64,000 nt of DNA from Tessaracoccus sp. MC1865 (GCF_017815535.1 NZ_CP072596.1:1984001-2048000); one strand, 5' to 3'. Counted from the stretch's first letter, positions 35,219 through 45,838 are shown. Numbers and translations: made by a program. The notes: a model not told the origin generated them from the letters alone.

Positions 35219-35523
35219 CAGTCGAGCACCGCCTGGAGCACCCAGTTCTCCGCGCCGACGGTACGGGCCAGTTCGTAGACGCCCCGGTGGCGTCCGTTGC
35301 CCGCTTCGACGCGCCAGACCTCCAACTCTCCGAGGAGATCCGACCCCACCGCCCGGTCGACGCTCTCGCCGCGGGCGGCGCGAGCCTGCTGCCCCGCCCA
35401 CCACGGCGTGGCGCGGCTCCACCGGGCCTGCACCTCTTTGACCAGCAACAGCCTGTCGCGCCAGATGAACTGTCTGGGCTCTTCTCTGAACAACACGAAA
35501 ATGGGGTCGTCGTACCTGCGCAT
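35218..35523 (-). CDS. DUF6504 small protein
   Basis: 101 residues, no signal peptide or membrane segment. Beta-rich with DDPIFVLFREEPRQF, FIWRDRLLLVKEVQARW and ELEVWRVEAGNGRH; Trp-rich. It matches the small DUF6504 proteins found next to dnaE2/dinB in actinobacteria. A role as accessory factor in translesion synthesis, taking the place of ImuA'/ImuB, is inferred from linkage only. GGGAGGTGG lies about 6 nt before the ATG at 35523. First gene of the operon. Confidence 0.85.
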   Translation of the reverse strand: MRRYDDPIFVLFREEPRQFIWRDRLLLVKEVQARWSRATPWWAGQQARAARGESVDRAVGSDLLGELEVWRVEAGNGRHRGVYELARTVGAENWVLQAVLD

Positions 35524-35580
35524 GGGGCCACCTCCCGGGGAACACTCGAATAGAACACATCATGCTTTTCGACCCGGGAA

Positions 35581-35621
35581 CCCCGGCCCGGCGCAGGGGT
35601 CGAAGCCGCGCCGGGCCGGGG
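35581..35621. repeat. Perfect 14-bp GC hairpin
   Basis: CCCCGGCCCGGCGC at 35581-35594 is exactly complementary to 35608-35621 across a 13-nt loop. No T-run follows on either strand. It lies in the 287-nt gap between DUF6504 and the oxidoreductase-like gene, upstream of the DUF6504-dnaE2-dinB operon; it could be an intrinsic attenuator, a protein site, or a terminator lacking a U-tract. The rest of the gap contains the minus-strand terminator and the downstream gene's promoter; no further gene seen. Confidence 0.75.
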
Positions 35622-35712
35622 TGGCCCCTCACCTCACGCTTGATACGGACCAGAGCTTCCCCGAACTAATCGAACAAGCGTGCGGTGATCTTCACTATAG
35701 ATCGACCGTCCG

Positions 35713-35761
35713 ACAAAAGAAAAGGGCGCCGGTGATTCGTGCGCAGCTCCCCCCGGCGCCC
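35713..35761 (-). terminator. Minus-strand intrinsic terminator
   Basis: GGGCGCCGG (35724-35732) and CCGGCGCCC (35753-35761) form a 9-bp stem; reading the minus strand, TTTTCTTTTGT follows directly (to 35713). It points against the plus-strand gene at 35811, so it can only end an antisense transcript, either a small RNA or read-through from ccdA. Confidence 0.7.
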
Positions 35762-35774
35762 GGTCGGAGGGGCG

Positions 35775-35803
35775 CCGACAGCCCTGGCGCGAAGCCCTAC
35801 GAT
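35775..35803 (+). promoter_or_regulatory. Promoter of oxidoreductase-like gene, leaderless type
   Basis: -35 CCGACA (35775-35780), 17-bp spacer, -10 TACGAT (35798-35803) ending 7 nt before the ATG at 35811. No ribosome-binding site. Confidence 0.55.
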
Positions 35804-35810
35804 CAGTCTT

Positions 35811-36737
35811 ATGCTCATCGTCAGAGGCGCCACGCTGGCCGGTCTGGCTGCCGCCGCGCGGCTCGCCAGGCTCGGGCATGAGGTGACCCTGGACGCGGCC
35901 GGGCACACCGTCGACCCGCTGCCGCAGACCATCGTGCTGCCCGCCACCTGGCGCGACCTGTTCAAGAAATCCGGCGCCCACCTGGTCACCGCGCTCAACG
36001 GCGCGGGGCTGGCCCTCACGGAGGCGCCAGCGCGCCGCTACCACCTCAGCGACGGCACCACGCTCGACCTCCCGGCGGAGCGGGGTGCGCAGTACCACGC
36101 CTTGGCCGCCACTTTCGACCCGGAGGAGGCGGCGCGCTGGCGCGACCTGCTCGACGACCTGCTGCCGGTGTGGGAGGCCTTCCGCCGGCACGCCCTGGAG
36201 GGCACGGAGCCGGTGCGCACGAAGCAACAACGGGCCACGCTGTGGCTCGACCGCAACGTGGTAGACCTGGCCAAGAGGCTCCGGACGCCGCTGTCAGAGG
36301 TGGTGCTCTCCCTGGGCCCGGAGAAGCCGGGCACGGCCGCGCTCCCGCTGCTGCTGGAACGGATGTTCGGCCGCTGGCAGGTCACCGACGACGCCGGGGC
36401 CCCGCAGCCCGCCGAGCGCCTCGTCGACCTGCTGCGCCAGCGGGTGGCCGAACGGGGGGTACGCACCGTCGACTCGCACGACGGGCCGGCCGACATCGAC
36501 TGTCGGCCCCACATGCTGAGGCCTCATTGGTGGCAGCGCCGAGCAACTCTCGGCACCCCGATCGACGACGGCCGGCAACTTCGCGCCTCCGCCACCTCAC
36601 CCGCAGGTGCGGCCCCCTGGGGGCAGTTGGCGAGCGCAGCCCTGGCCGTCTACGCGCTGCATGAGCGCCTCACCGGCGAGGACCCGCGCCCGACCAACAA
36701 GGCGTTCACGCCGCCCCGGCTGGGGCGCCGGGGCTAG
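35811..36737 (+). CDS. FAD/NAD(P)-binding-like protein, degenerate
   Basis: 308 residues. The N-terminus MLIVRGATLAGLAAAARLAR LGHEVTLDAA has the beta-alpha-beta spacing of flavin amine oxidase/phytoene desaturase proteins, but the GxGxxG glycines are degraded to RGATLAG, and the protein is well short of the usual ~450-520 residues. The middle (about 95-190) is Leu/Arg/Glu-rich helix; SEVVLSLGPEKPGTAALPLLLERMF (split across about 163-187) is a substrate-domain-like helix pair. I see no C-terminal FAD motif. It may bind no cofactor; function unknown. Start ATG 35811 is set by the leaderless promoter. Its stop overlaps the ccdA stop by 4 nt on the other strand. Confidence 0.7.
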   Translation: MLIVRGATLAGLAAAARLARLGHEVTLDAAGHTVDPLPQTIVLPATWRDLFKKSGAHLVTALNGAGLALTEAPARRYHLSDGTTLDLPAERGAQYHALAATFDPEEAARWRDLLDDLLPVWEAFRRHALEGTEPVRTKQQRATLWLDRNVVDLAKRLRTPLSEVVLSLGPEKPGTAALPLLLERMFGRWQVTDDAGAPQPAERLVDLLRQRVAERGVRTVDSHDGPADIDCRPHMLRPHWWQRRATLGTPIDDGRQLRASATSPAGAAPWGQLASAALAVYALHERLTGEDPRPTNKAFTPPRLGRRG

Positions 36738-37540
36738 GGCCGCGTCGGCCGGCGCAGCCAACCCCACAGCAGCAGACCCGCCACCACCACCACGGCCCCG
36801 ACGACGGCGAGGTCGGGGATCCGGAGACCCACCTCGCGCAGCCAGGACTCGAGGTGGAACTGCTGCGTCGCGTCGAGGATGCCGCCGATGCCCGCGGTCG
36901 CGTCCGTGGTGATGAACAGCACCCCGACGCCGATGAACAGCAGGCCGGAAACGAGACCCAGCGAAGAGGTGGTGAACGGGCCGATCCTGACCGGGCGGGG
37001 CCTGAGCCGCTCCCCCAGCCGCAGCCGGTCCCACAGCAGCGCCAGGATCACCAGCGGCACCACCATCCCCGCGCCGAACAGCGCGAGCAGCAGGCCGCCC
37101 CGCACGGCGTTGCCGCCCACCGCCGCGACGGTGAGCACCGCGCCCAGCAGCGGCCCGGTGCAGGCGCCGGCCAAGCCATAGGTCATACCGAGCAGCACCG
37201 CCCCGATGGGGCCCTTGGGGTCGCCACGCTGCGCGAGCCCGGGGATCGGCAGCCGGATGCCCAGCGCCATGATGAGGCCGAAGAGGATGAGCACGATGCC
37301 ACCGACGAGTGCGAGGGTGTCGCGGTGCCTGGTGAGCAGGCCGCCCAGCGCCCCGGCAGCCAGCCCCAGCGGGACGAGCGTCAGCAGCAGGCCCACGTAG
37401 AACAGCGCGGTGCGCCCGATGAGCCGGGCCCGCTGATCCCCGAAGGCATAGGCGAAGAAGGCGGGCAGCACCAACGCCGCGCAGGGGCTGAGGATCGCCG
37501 CGATGCCGCCGAGGAACGCCCCCGCATAGCCGATCGTCAT
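36734..37540 (-). CDS. ccdA: CcdA/DsbD-type transmembrane thiol transporter
   Basis: 268 residues with six to seven membrane helices. The two redox Cys lie in LSPCAALVLPAF (about 18-29) and YGLAGACTGPLLGA (about 124-137), the hallmark positions of CcdA/DsbD proteins, which pass electrons from cytoplasmic thioredoxin to extracytoplasmic thiols. The ATG overlaps the stop of the DsbA-like gene by 4 nt. No cytochrome c maturation genes are adjacent, so the partner is probably the DsbA-like protein or another secreted thioredoxin. Confidence 0.9.
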   Translation of the reverse strand: MTIGYAGAFLGGIAAILSPCAALVLPAFFAYAFGDQRARLIGRTALFYVGLLLTLVPLGLAAGALGGLLTRHRDTLALVGGIVLILFGLIMALGIRLPIPGLAQRGDPKGPIGAVLLGMTYGLAGACTGPLLGAVLTVAAVGGNAVRGGLLLALFGAGMVVPLVILALLWDRLRLGERLRPRPVRIGPFTTSSLGLVSGLLFIGVGVLFITTDATAGIGGILDATQQFHLESWLREVGLRIPDLAVVGAVVVVAGLLLWGWLRRPTRP

Positions 37541-38391
37541 CCGAGCTTGGCGGCCTCGGCCTCGATGACGCGCTCGAATTCGGCGATCGGCTGCGCGCCG
37601 GTGAAGAACTGGGTGCCGACGACGAAGGCCGGCGTGGCCGACACACCCATGCCCTGCGCCTCCTGCGAATCCGTGAGCACGGCCTGGCGCAGTGCGGGCT
37701 GCGCCCAGTCGGCCTCGAACTGGGCCGCGTCGAGGCCCAGGTCTGCGACGATGCCCATCACCAGATCGTCGGGGATGTCGGGGTGTCCCTGGTTCGGGGT
37801 GGCGGCGAAGATGGCGTGCTGAAACTCAAAGTACTTCCCCTGCAGGCCGGCAGCGCGCGCCGCCGTGGCGGCCTTGACCGACTCGTCGCCGAACAGCGCC
37901 AGGTCGCGGAACTCGATGCGGAGCGTGCCGTCGTCGATGTACTTCTGCAGCAGGGGCAGCGTCTCCTCGGCGAAGACGGAGCAGAACGGGCAGCGGTAAT
38001 CGGCCCACTCGGTCAACACGACGGGGGCGTCCAGTGCGCCCATTGCCATGGGGTCACCCTCCAGGCGGCGGGGGAACTCATCGCGCACCCACTGCTCGTA
38101 CCCGGCCTGGTCGGCACCGGCGTCGGTGCCCTCCTCCGGCGGCGGGGCGGCGGCCGGATCCTCCTGGGCGGGAGCCTCCGTGGCCGGCAGTTCCGCCACC
38201 GGAGCCTCCGTGGTGGGAGTGCCGGCCGCCGGCGCCTCAGCGCCGGGGACCGCCGCGGGAGCCGCGCTCTGCTCGAGCGGCCGAGTCTGCGAGAACGCGA
38301 TCAGCGCGACCACCAGCACCAGGAACAAGCTCAGCACGATCCACTTGTCCTTCGTCATGGTCATGCGTCCGGTCTGCGGGGGGCTGTTCAT
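37537..38391 (-). CDS. Membrane-anchored DsbA-like thiol oxidoreductase
   Basis: 284 residues: a cytoplasmic start, one membrane helix (about 17-34, WIVLSLFLVLVVALIAFS), an Ala/Pro/Glu-rich linker (about 38-95) and a DsbA/DSBA-like thioredoxin domain with active site CPFC in WADYRCPFCSVF (about 129-140) and cis-Pro loop GVSATPAFVVG (about 249-259). Such proteins introduce or rearrange disulfides outside the membrane. It is the upstream partner of ccdA in a two-gene operon, suggesting CcdA keeps it reduced. ATG 38391 has only a weak GAG upstream. Confidence 0.9.
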   Translation of the reverse strand: MNSPPQTGRMTMTKDKWIVLSLFLVLVVALIAFSQTRPLEQSAAPAAVPGAEAPAAGTPTTEAPVAELPATEAPAQEDPAAAPPPEEGTDAGADQAGYEQWVRDEFPRRLEGDPMAMGALDAPVVLTEWADYRCPFCSVFAEETLPLLQKYIDDGTLRIEFRDLALFGDESVKAATAARAAGLQGKYFEFQHAIFAATPNQGHPDIPDDLVMGIVADLGLDAAQFEADWAQPALRQAVLTDSQEAQGMGVSATPAFVVGTQFFTGAQPIAEFERVIEAEAAKLG

Positions 38392-38568
38392 GGCTCACTC
38401 AAATCACTCTGGCATCACTGTGTTCGCCCCCACTCTGCCCCATCCCCCGGAAGGCATCCAATCCAGGGTCGGCTCCGCGGGCGGCCCGCCGCTGTCCGGA
38501 CGGTTCAGGTGGCGTTCATACGGGGGTAGTAGGGTTGACTGTCTGTCTTTCACGGAGGAAGGTCTGAT

Positions 38569-40770
38569 TTGACCACCACATCGCGCGCTGACCTGGAACG
38601 CGAAATCGCCCTGGAACAGGCTCACGTCGACAGGGTCTACGCCAATCTGACCACCGCGACGGCGAGCGCCAAGAACCTGGCCCAGCAGGGCAGGGAGATC
38701 TTCATCTCCGACCGCACCGATTTCCTCCGCGAGGAGGACGGCACGGCGTTGTTCGAGCGCGACGCGTTCGCCTACCAGGCCGCCAAGCGGCTGGCGATCC
38801 TCGACGCGGAACACGAAGGCCTCGTCTTCGGACGCATCGACCTCACCACCGACGAGGTCCGCTACATCGGCCGCATCGGCGTGCGCGACGAGGACTACGA
38901 ACCGCTGGTGATCGACTGGCGCGCGCCCGCGGCCGAACCGTTCTACCGCGCCACGCCGGCCGAACCCATGAAGGTCATCCGCCGGCGCGTGCTGCGCTGC
39001 CGCGACGACAAGGTGGTCGGCCTCGAGGACGACCTGCTGGATTCGTCTGCCGCGACCGACCTGCCCATCCTCGGTGAAGGCGCCCTGATGGCGGCCCTCA
39101 GCCGGGCCCGGGGCCGCACCATGCGCGACATCGTGGCCACCATCCAGGCCGAACAGGACGAGGCGATCCGCGCGCCGTACCAGGGGGTCACGATCATCGC
39201 CGGCGGCCCCGGCACCGGCAAGACCGTGGTCGCACTGCACCGCGCCGCCTACCTCCTCTACACCAACAGGGCGCGGCTCGAGAAGGGCGGCGTGCTCGTC
39301 GTCGGCCCCTCCAGCGTCTTCATGAACTACATCGAGCGGGTGCTGCCCAGCCTCGGTGAGGACTCCGTGACGCTGAAGGCCATCGGTTCGGTGGCCTCCG
39401 ACGTGTTGGGCTTCAGCACGGAACGCGTCGACCAGGCGGCAGCCGCCACCATCAAGGGGTCGCTCGCGATGCAGAAGGTCCTCAAGCACCTCGTGCGCGC
39501 CCCGCTGCCGGAACACGACGTGGACTCCGTGCGGGTCACGGTCAAGGGTGAAGTGCTCGGGCTGGGCGCGAGGGAACTGCACCGGATCCGCGAACAGGTG
39601 CTCTCCAGCGTCAAGCTCAACAAGGGCCGCCGCATGGCGACCGACCTGGTCGCGGCGGCACTCATCCGCAAGTTCCCGGGCGATGTGGAGATCGAGCCAC
39701 AGGAACTGGAGGCACAGGTGCGCGAACACCCCAGCCTCCACGCCTTCATGCCCCGGTGGTGGCCACTGCTCAGCGCGACGCGGGTACTGGCCCGACTGGC
39801 CGACCCCGCCGTCGTGGCAGAGGTCGCCGCCGGCGAGCTCGACGAGGACCAGCGCGCCTGCCTCGTCTCCTCCTATCGTTGGCTCGAGGCCGCTGACGAG
39901 GGCGACGAAATCGTGCGCGGTTGGTCCGTGGCCGACATCGCACTGCTGGACGAGCTGATCCACATCCTGGGCGTGCCGCCCGAGGACGTCGACAAGGAAC
40001 CCGACGTCTTCCTCGAGGGCGGCGCTGTCGCCGAGGTGCTCACGACGGCGGACCTGTTGCGGCACGAGAGGCACGTGGATCCGGATGAGGACCCGCACAA
40101 CACCTACGCCCACATCCTCGTCGACGAAGGCCAGGACGTGACGCCCATGCAGTGGCGGATGCTGCGCAGACGGGGGCCCCAGTCGTCGTGGACCATCGTC
40201 GGCGACCCCGCCCAGAGCTCCTACCCCAACCAGGAGGAGACCAGCCGGGCCCTCAACGAGGTCGTGGGGCGGGCGGCCAGCCGCACCTTCACGCTCTCGA
40301 CGAACTACCGCTCCCCCAGCGAGGTGTTCGAGTTCGCCGCCAAGGTCATCACGAAGGTCTTCCCGGACGCAGACCTGCCCAAGGCGGTGCGCTCCACCGG
40401 CGTGGAGCCCAGCGTCGAGGCGACAACCACGGAGGCCCTGCCACGGGCGCTGCGCGAGCACCTCCTGTCGGTCGCGGCGAAGGTCAACGGAACCATCGGC
40501 GTGATCGTCCCCCCGTCGCGGTTGCGTGCCGTGCAGCTGGGCGTGTTCCAGGATCCCCGCCTCGCGGCGTTTGAGGACCGCCTCATCGTGGTGACGGCGC
40601 TCCAGGCCAAGGGCCTCGAATACGACGGAGTGCTGGTGGTCTCGCCGGACGAGATCATCGCGGAGTCACCGGGCGGCGCCCGCGTCCTCTACGTGGCGCT
40701 GACCAGGGCGACGCAGAAGATGATCACCCTCGACGTCGACACTTCCCAGTGGCGGGCGCTGCTGGACTAG
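38569..40770 (+). CDS. HelD/HelR-family RNA polymerase-associated ATPase
   Basis: 733 residues. UvrD-like SF1 ATPase that strips or recycles RNA polymerase; actinobacterial HelR also protects against rifampicin. N-terminal coiled coil (about 1-75, LEREIALEQAHVDRVYANL) that enters the secondary channel, a conserved YIGRIGVRDEDYEPLVIDWRAPAA-type block (about 100-125), Walker A IAGGPGTGKTVVALHRAAYL (about 210-229), Walker B VDEGQDVTPMQWRMLRR, LSTNYRSP (motif IV-like) and ALQAKGLEYDGVLVV near the end. TTG start with AGGAAGG about 7 nt upstream. No rifampicin-associated palindrome is visible upstream. Confidence 0.92.
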   Translation: MTTTSRADLEREIALEQAHVDRVYANLTTATASAKNLAQQGREIFISDRTDFLREEDGTALFERDAFAYQAAKRLAILDAEHEGLVFGRIDLTTDEVRYIGRIGVRDEDYEPLVIDWRAPAAEPFYRATPAEPMKVIRRRVLRCRDDKVVGLEDDLLDSSAATDLPILGEGALMAALSRARGRTMRDIVATIQAEQDEAIRAPYQGVTIIAGGPGTGKTVVALHRAAYLLYTNRARLEKGGVLVVGPSSVFMNYIERVLPSLGEDSVTLKAIGSVASDVLGFSTERVDQAAAATIKGSLAMQKVLKHLVRAPLPEHDVDSVRVTVKGEVLGLGARELHRIREQVLSSVKLNKGRRMATDLVAAALIRKFPGDVEIEPQELEAQVREHPSLHAFMPRWWPLLSATRVLARLADPAVVAEVAAGELDEDQRACLVSSYRWLEAADEGDEIVRGWSVADIALLDELIHILGVPPEDVDKEPDVFLEGGAVAEVLTTADLLRHERHVDPDEDPHNTYAHILVDEGQDVTPMQWRMLRRRGPQSSWTIVGDPAQSSYPNQEETSRALNEVVGRAASRTFTLSTNYRSPSEVFEFAAKVITKVFPDADLPKAVRSTGVEPSVEATTTEALPRALREHLLSVAAKVNGTIGVIVPPSRLRAVQLGVFQDPRLAAFEDRLIVVTALQAKGLEYDGVLVVSPDEIIAESPGGARVLYVALTRATQKMITLDVDTSQWRALLD

Positions 40771-40779
40771 GTCTCCAGC

Positions 40780-41670
40780 TCAGGAGAGGTGCTTCAGCTC
40801 GGCCAGGATCTCGCGCGTGGCCTTGCTGCGGTTCTGCGTAAAGAACTGCAGCCCGGGCGCGCCGGCGTCCAGCAGCGTGCGGCACAACTCGAGGCACGTG
40901 GCCATCCCGATCTCGCGCACCTCCTCCTTGGAGGCGGCCGAGCGGAGTGCTGCGACGAACTTGTCCGGCAGCGCGCGGCCCGACAGGCCGGCGAAACGCT
41001 CGATCTGCGAGATCACCGTCAGCGGCATGATGCCCGGGATGATCGGGATGCTGCAGCCCAGCGCCCGCACCCGACGCACCAGGTCGATGTAGCTCTGCGC
41101 GTCGAAGAACAGCTGGGTGATGGCGAACTCCGCCCCCGCCTCCACCTTGGCCAGCAGGATGCGGTCGTCGAGTTCGGGGTCCTCGGTGGTCTCGTGGGGG
41201 TTCGCGAAGGCCGCGACGCCCACGCAGAAATCGCCCTGTTCCTTGATGAAGCGCACCAGCTCGGTGGCGTTGGCCAGGCCGTCTGCGTGCCGCACCCACT
41301 CGCCGCCGCCCGGCATGTCGCCGCGGATGGCCAGGATGTTGGTGACGCCGACGTCGCGGTAGGCGGCCAGCGCCTCGGCGATGTCGGCCTTCGACTGGTC
41401 CACGCACGTCAGGTGCCCCACGGTCAGCGGGCCGTTCTCCGTGGCGATGCGGCGGGTGGCGTGGATGGTGCGGTCGCGACGCGAGCCCGTGGCCCCGTAC
41501 GTGACCGACACGAAATCAGGCTCCAGTGGCGTCAGGGCCTCGACGGCGCGCCACAGGATGGGCTCCTCCTCCTCGGAGCGGGGAGGGTAGAACTCGAAGG
41601 AGAAAAGGGGACCCTGTGCGGCGGAGAGCAGCTCCCCCACCGTCGTGGGCCGTGAGATCGTCGACGGCAT
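40780..41670 (-). CDS. metF: 5,10-methylenetetrahydrofolate reductase
   Basis: FAD-dependent reduction of methylene-THF to methyl-THF for methionine synthesis. 296 residues, TIM barrel. Conserved: FSFEFYPPRSEEEE (about 23-36) with catalytic Glu, FVSVTYGATGS, HLTCVDQS, NILAIRGDMP, AGAEFAITQLFFD and PIIPGIMPLT. Start ATG 41670 with no Shine-Dalgarno sequence but TATGGT ending 6 nt upstream. Divergent from the polyprenyl synthase gene with only 46 nt between starts, as for Rv2172c-Rv2173 in M. tuberculosis. Confidence 0.95.
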   Translation of the reverse strand: MPSTISRPTTVGELLSAAQGPLFSFEFYPPRSEEEEPILWRAVEALTPLEPDFVSVTYGATGSRRDRTIHATRRIATENGPLTVGHLTCVDQSKADIAEALAAYRDVGVTNILAIRGDMPGGGEWVRHADGLANATELVRFIKEQGDFCVGVAAFANPHETTEDPELDDRILLAKVEAGAEFAITQLFFDAQSYIDLVRRVRALGCSIPIIPGIMPLTVISQIERFAGLSGRALPDKFVAALRSAASKEEVREIGMATCLELCRTLLDAGAPGLQFFTQNRSKATREILAELKHLS

Positions 41671-41676
41671 GTACCC

Positions 41677-41682
41677 ACCATA
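41677..41682 (-). promoter_or_regulatory. Putative -10 of metF (leaderless type)
   Basis: TATGGT on the minus strand, 6 nt before the metF ATG. With the opposing -10 at 41705 it makes a compact divergent promoter pair. Confidence 0.45.
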
Positions 41683-41704
41683 GGGAACGCCGCAACGCCT
41701 CGAC

Positions 41705-41710
41705 TAAGCT
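41705..41710 (+). promoter_or_regulatory. Putative -10 of polyprenyl synthase gene (leaderless type)
   Basis: TAAGCT ends 6 nt before the GTG at 41717; no ribosome-binding site between. Confidence 0.45.
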
Positions 41711-41716
41711 GCCCAC

Positions 41717-42797
41717 GTGAGCACCCCGTTTGATCCGAGCTCCCCGCTGAGCGCGCCGTTGCTGTCCGCCATCGGCGAAACCATCGACCGGTTCCTCGAT
41801 GGGCAGGAGGAGTTGCTGGACACCATCGGCTCCTCGGATCTACTCCCCGTCGCCCGTGCCGCAACCGCCGGTGGCAAGCGGCTGCGTCCCGCCTACTGCT
41901 ACTGGAGCTACGTGGCCGCCGCCGGGCAGCCGACGCAGGCCCGGTCACTCCTCGACGTCGCGAGCTCGCTGGACCTGCTCCACGTGTCGGCGCTGGTGCA
42001 CGACGACCTCATCGACGCCGCCGACACCCGTCGCGGCCTCCCGTCCGCCCACAAGCAGTTCGAGTCGCTGCACGCGGCGCGCGGCGGCCGGGGGTCGGTC
42101 ACCGACTTCGGGGTGTCGTCAGCCATCCTGCTGGGCGACCTCCTCCTCATGTGGAGCATCGAGCTCGCGGACGGCTCCGGCGCCCCGGGCCTCGATCGCG
42201 CCCGGCCGCTCCTCAGCGCCATGCGGGCCGAGGTCACCGCCGGGCAGTTCCTCGACGTGAGCGCGCAGTACCGCGTCACCGGCGCCACGTCGGTGGCCGA
42301 CGAACTCGACGTGGCCCGCCGCGTGCTCGAATACAAGACGGCCAGCTACTCCATCCGGCGTCCCTCCCAGATCGGCGCTGCGCTCGGTGGCGCCGACGCC
42401 CAGCTCCAGGGCGCCCTGGCGGAGTTCGGTTCCGTGATCGGCCGCGCCTTCCAACTGCGCGACGACGTGCTCGGCGTCTACGGCAGGCCGGAGGTCACGG
42501 GCAAGCCCTACGGAGGCGACATCCACGAGGGCAAGCGCACGGTCCTGGTGCTCACGGCGCTGTCCCACGCCTCACCCGACGAGGCCCGCGAACTGGGCGG
42601 GCTGCTGGGCGCCGAGGGCCTCACGGACACCGACGTCGACCGGGCCGCAGAGCTCATCGAAGCCTCAGGCGCCCTGGCCCACGTGGAGGCCGTGATCGAG
42701 GAGAACATGCGCCACGCCCTGGCCGTCCTCGACGACACCCAGATGACCGCGGACGGCCGCACCGCTCTGGCGGGGCTCGCCGAGCGGAGCGTCAGAC

Positions 42798-42808
<11 letters not shown>
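41717..42808 (+). CDS. Polyprenyl diphosphate synthase
   Basis: Trans-isoprenyl synthase of 363 residues making a polyprenyl diphosphate from IPP and an allylic primer. First aspartate-rich motif [14 protein letters not shown] (about 94-107); second [20 protein letters not shown] (about 251-270). GGKRLRP (about 53-59) binds IPP. In the actinobacterial neighbourhood it corresponds to IdsA2 (Rv2173). Chain length (geranylgeranyl or longer, for example for menaquinone) is not decidable here. GTG start; its 3' end overlaps the next gene by 11 nt. Confidence 0.93.
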
Positions 42809-45148
<2,340 letters not shown>

Positions 45149-45173
<25 letters not shown>

Positions 45174-45826
45174 CCGGCGGAGCCGGGGTCCGCAGTCCAG
45201 GCGTCCTTCAGCGCGTCTGCGATGGCCTGCGACTCCGCGAACGGGTCTGCCGCCGTGAACACGGCCGTCGAGACGACGGCGCGGCGCGCGCCGGCGGCGA
45301 GCACGGCGTCGACGTTGCCCGACGAGATGCCGCCGGCCGCGAACCACACCGGGCCGGCTGGGAGCGCCAGGGGCGGGTACTGGACCGCCATGTCTGCGAC
45401 GGCGTTGCCGGCGTTCTCCCCGTCCACGGCCGGGCCGACGAAGGCGAAGTTCCACGGGTCACCGTCGATCTTGTCGGCGTCGCCGGCACCGTCGATGGAG
45501 CGCCCGAGCAGGGCGAACTCATGGGGCCGCTTGACCCCGAACGGACGCCACCCGGGCCGCTTGAGGAAAACCACGTCAGCGCCGCTGGCCTCAGCGACGT
45601 CGAGATTGTCCGCCGCGATGAGCGTCTGCAGGCCGAACAGCCGGTTGCGGGCCACCCGGATCCCCTCCGCCGCTTCCTCGACCGAGCGCTCGCCCCTGGT
45701 CAGCACCAGCAGGTCGGCCCCGTGGGCGGCAAAGTCTGCGGCCTCTGGGCCGGAACGCTCCGGTGGCACCACCAGGGCGAGACGGGCCAGGCGCAGTCTG
45801 GTGTGAAGAGACAAGGGTGCGGTCAC
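45149..45826 (-). CDS. ThiE/TenI-like TIM-barrel protein, divergent
   Basis: 225 residues. The barrel pattern and segments [27 protein letters not shown] and [31 protein letters not shown] (about 165-195) resemble thiamine phosphate synthase/TenI. However, the LRxK motif near residue 40 is LTRGERS, the ND of INDR is AD, and the loop after GRS ([22 protein letters not shown]) is replaced by an acidic sequence. It may therefore not be a thiamine phosphate synthase. It overlaps ctpE by 25 nt at the 3' ends. GTG start with TAGATT ending 6 nt upstream. Divergent from the PASTA kinase gene. Confidence 0.7.
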
Positions 45827-45832
45827 AAGGGC

Positions 45833-45838
45833 AATCTA
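45833..45838 (-). promoter_or_regulatory. Putative -10 of the ThiE-like gene (leaderless type)
   Basis: TAGATT on the minus strand ends 6 nt before the GTG start; no ribosome-binding site. Confidence 0.45.

Noticed and set aside
32654-35278. An 874-codon plus-strand open frame across dnaE2
   Set aside because: It mirrors dnaE2 codon for codon on the opposite strand, has no start signal and no protein-like motifs.
35655-35690. Two CGAAC sequences 4 nt apart as a LexA box for the dnaE2 operon
   Set aside because: They are direct repeats; the LexA site needs an inverted CGAAC-N4-GTTCG. Another GAAC/GTTC cluster at about 35538-35556 also lacks correct spacing.
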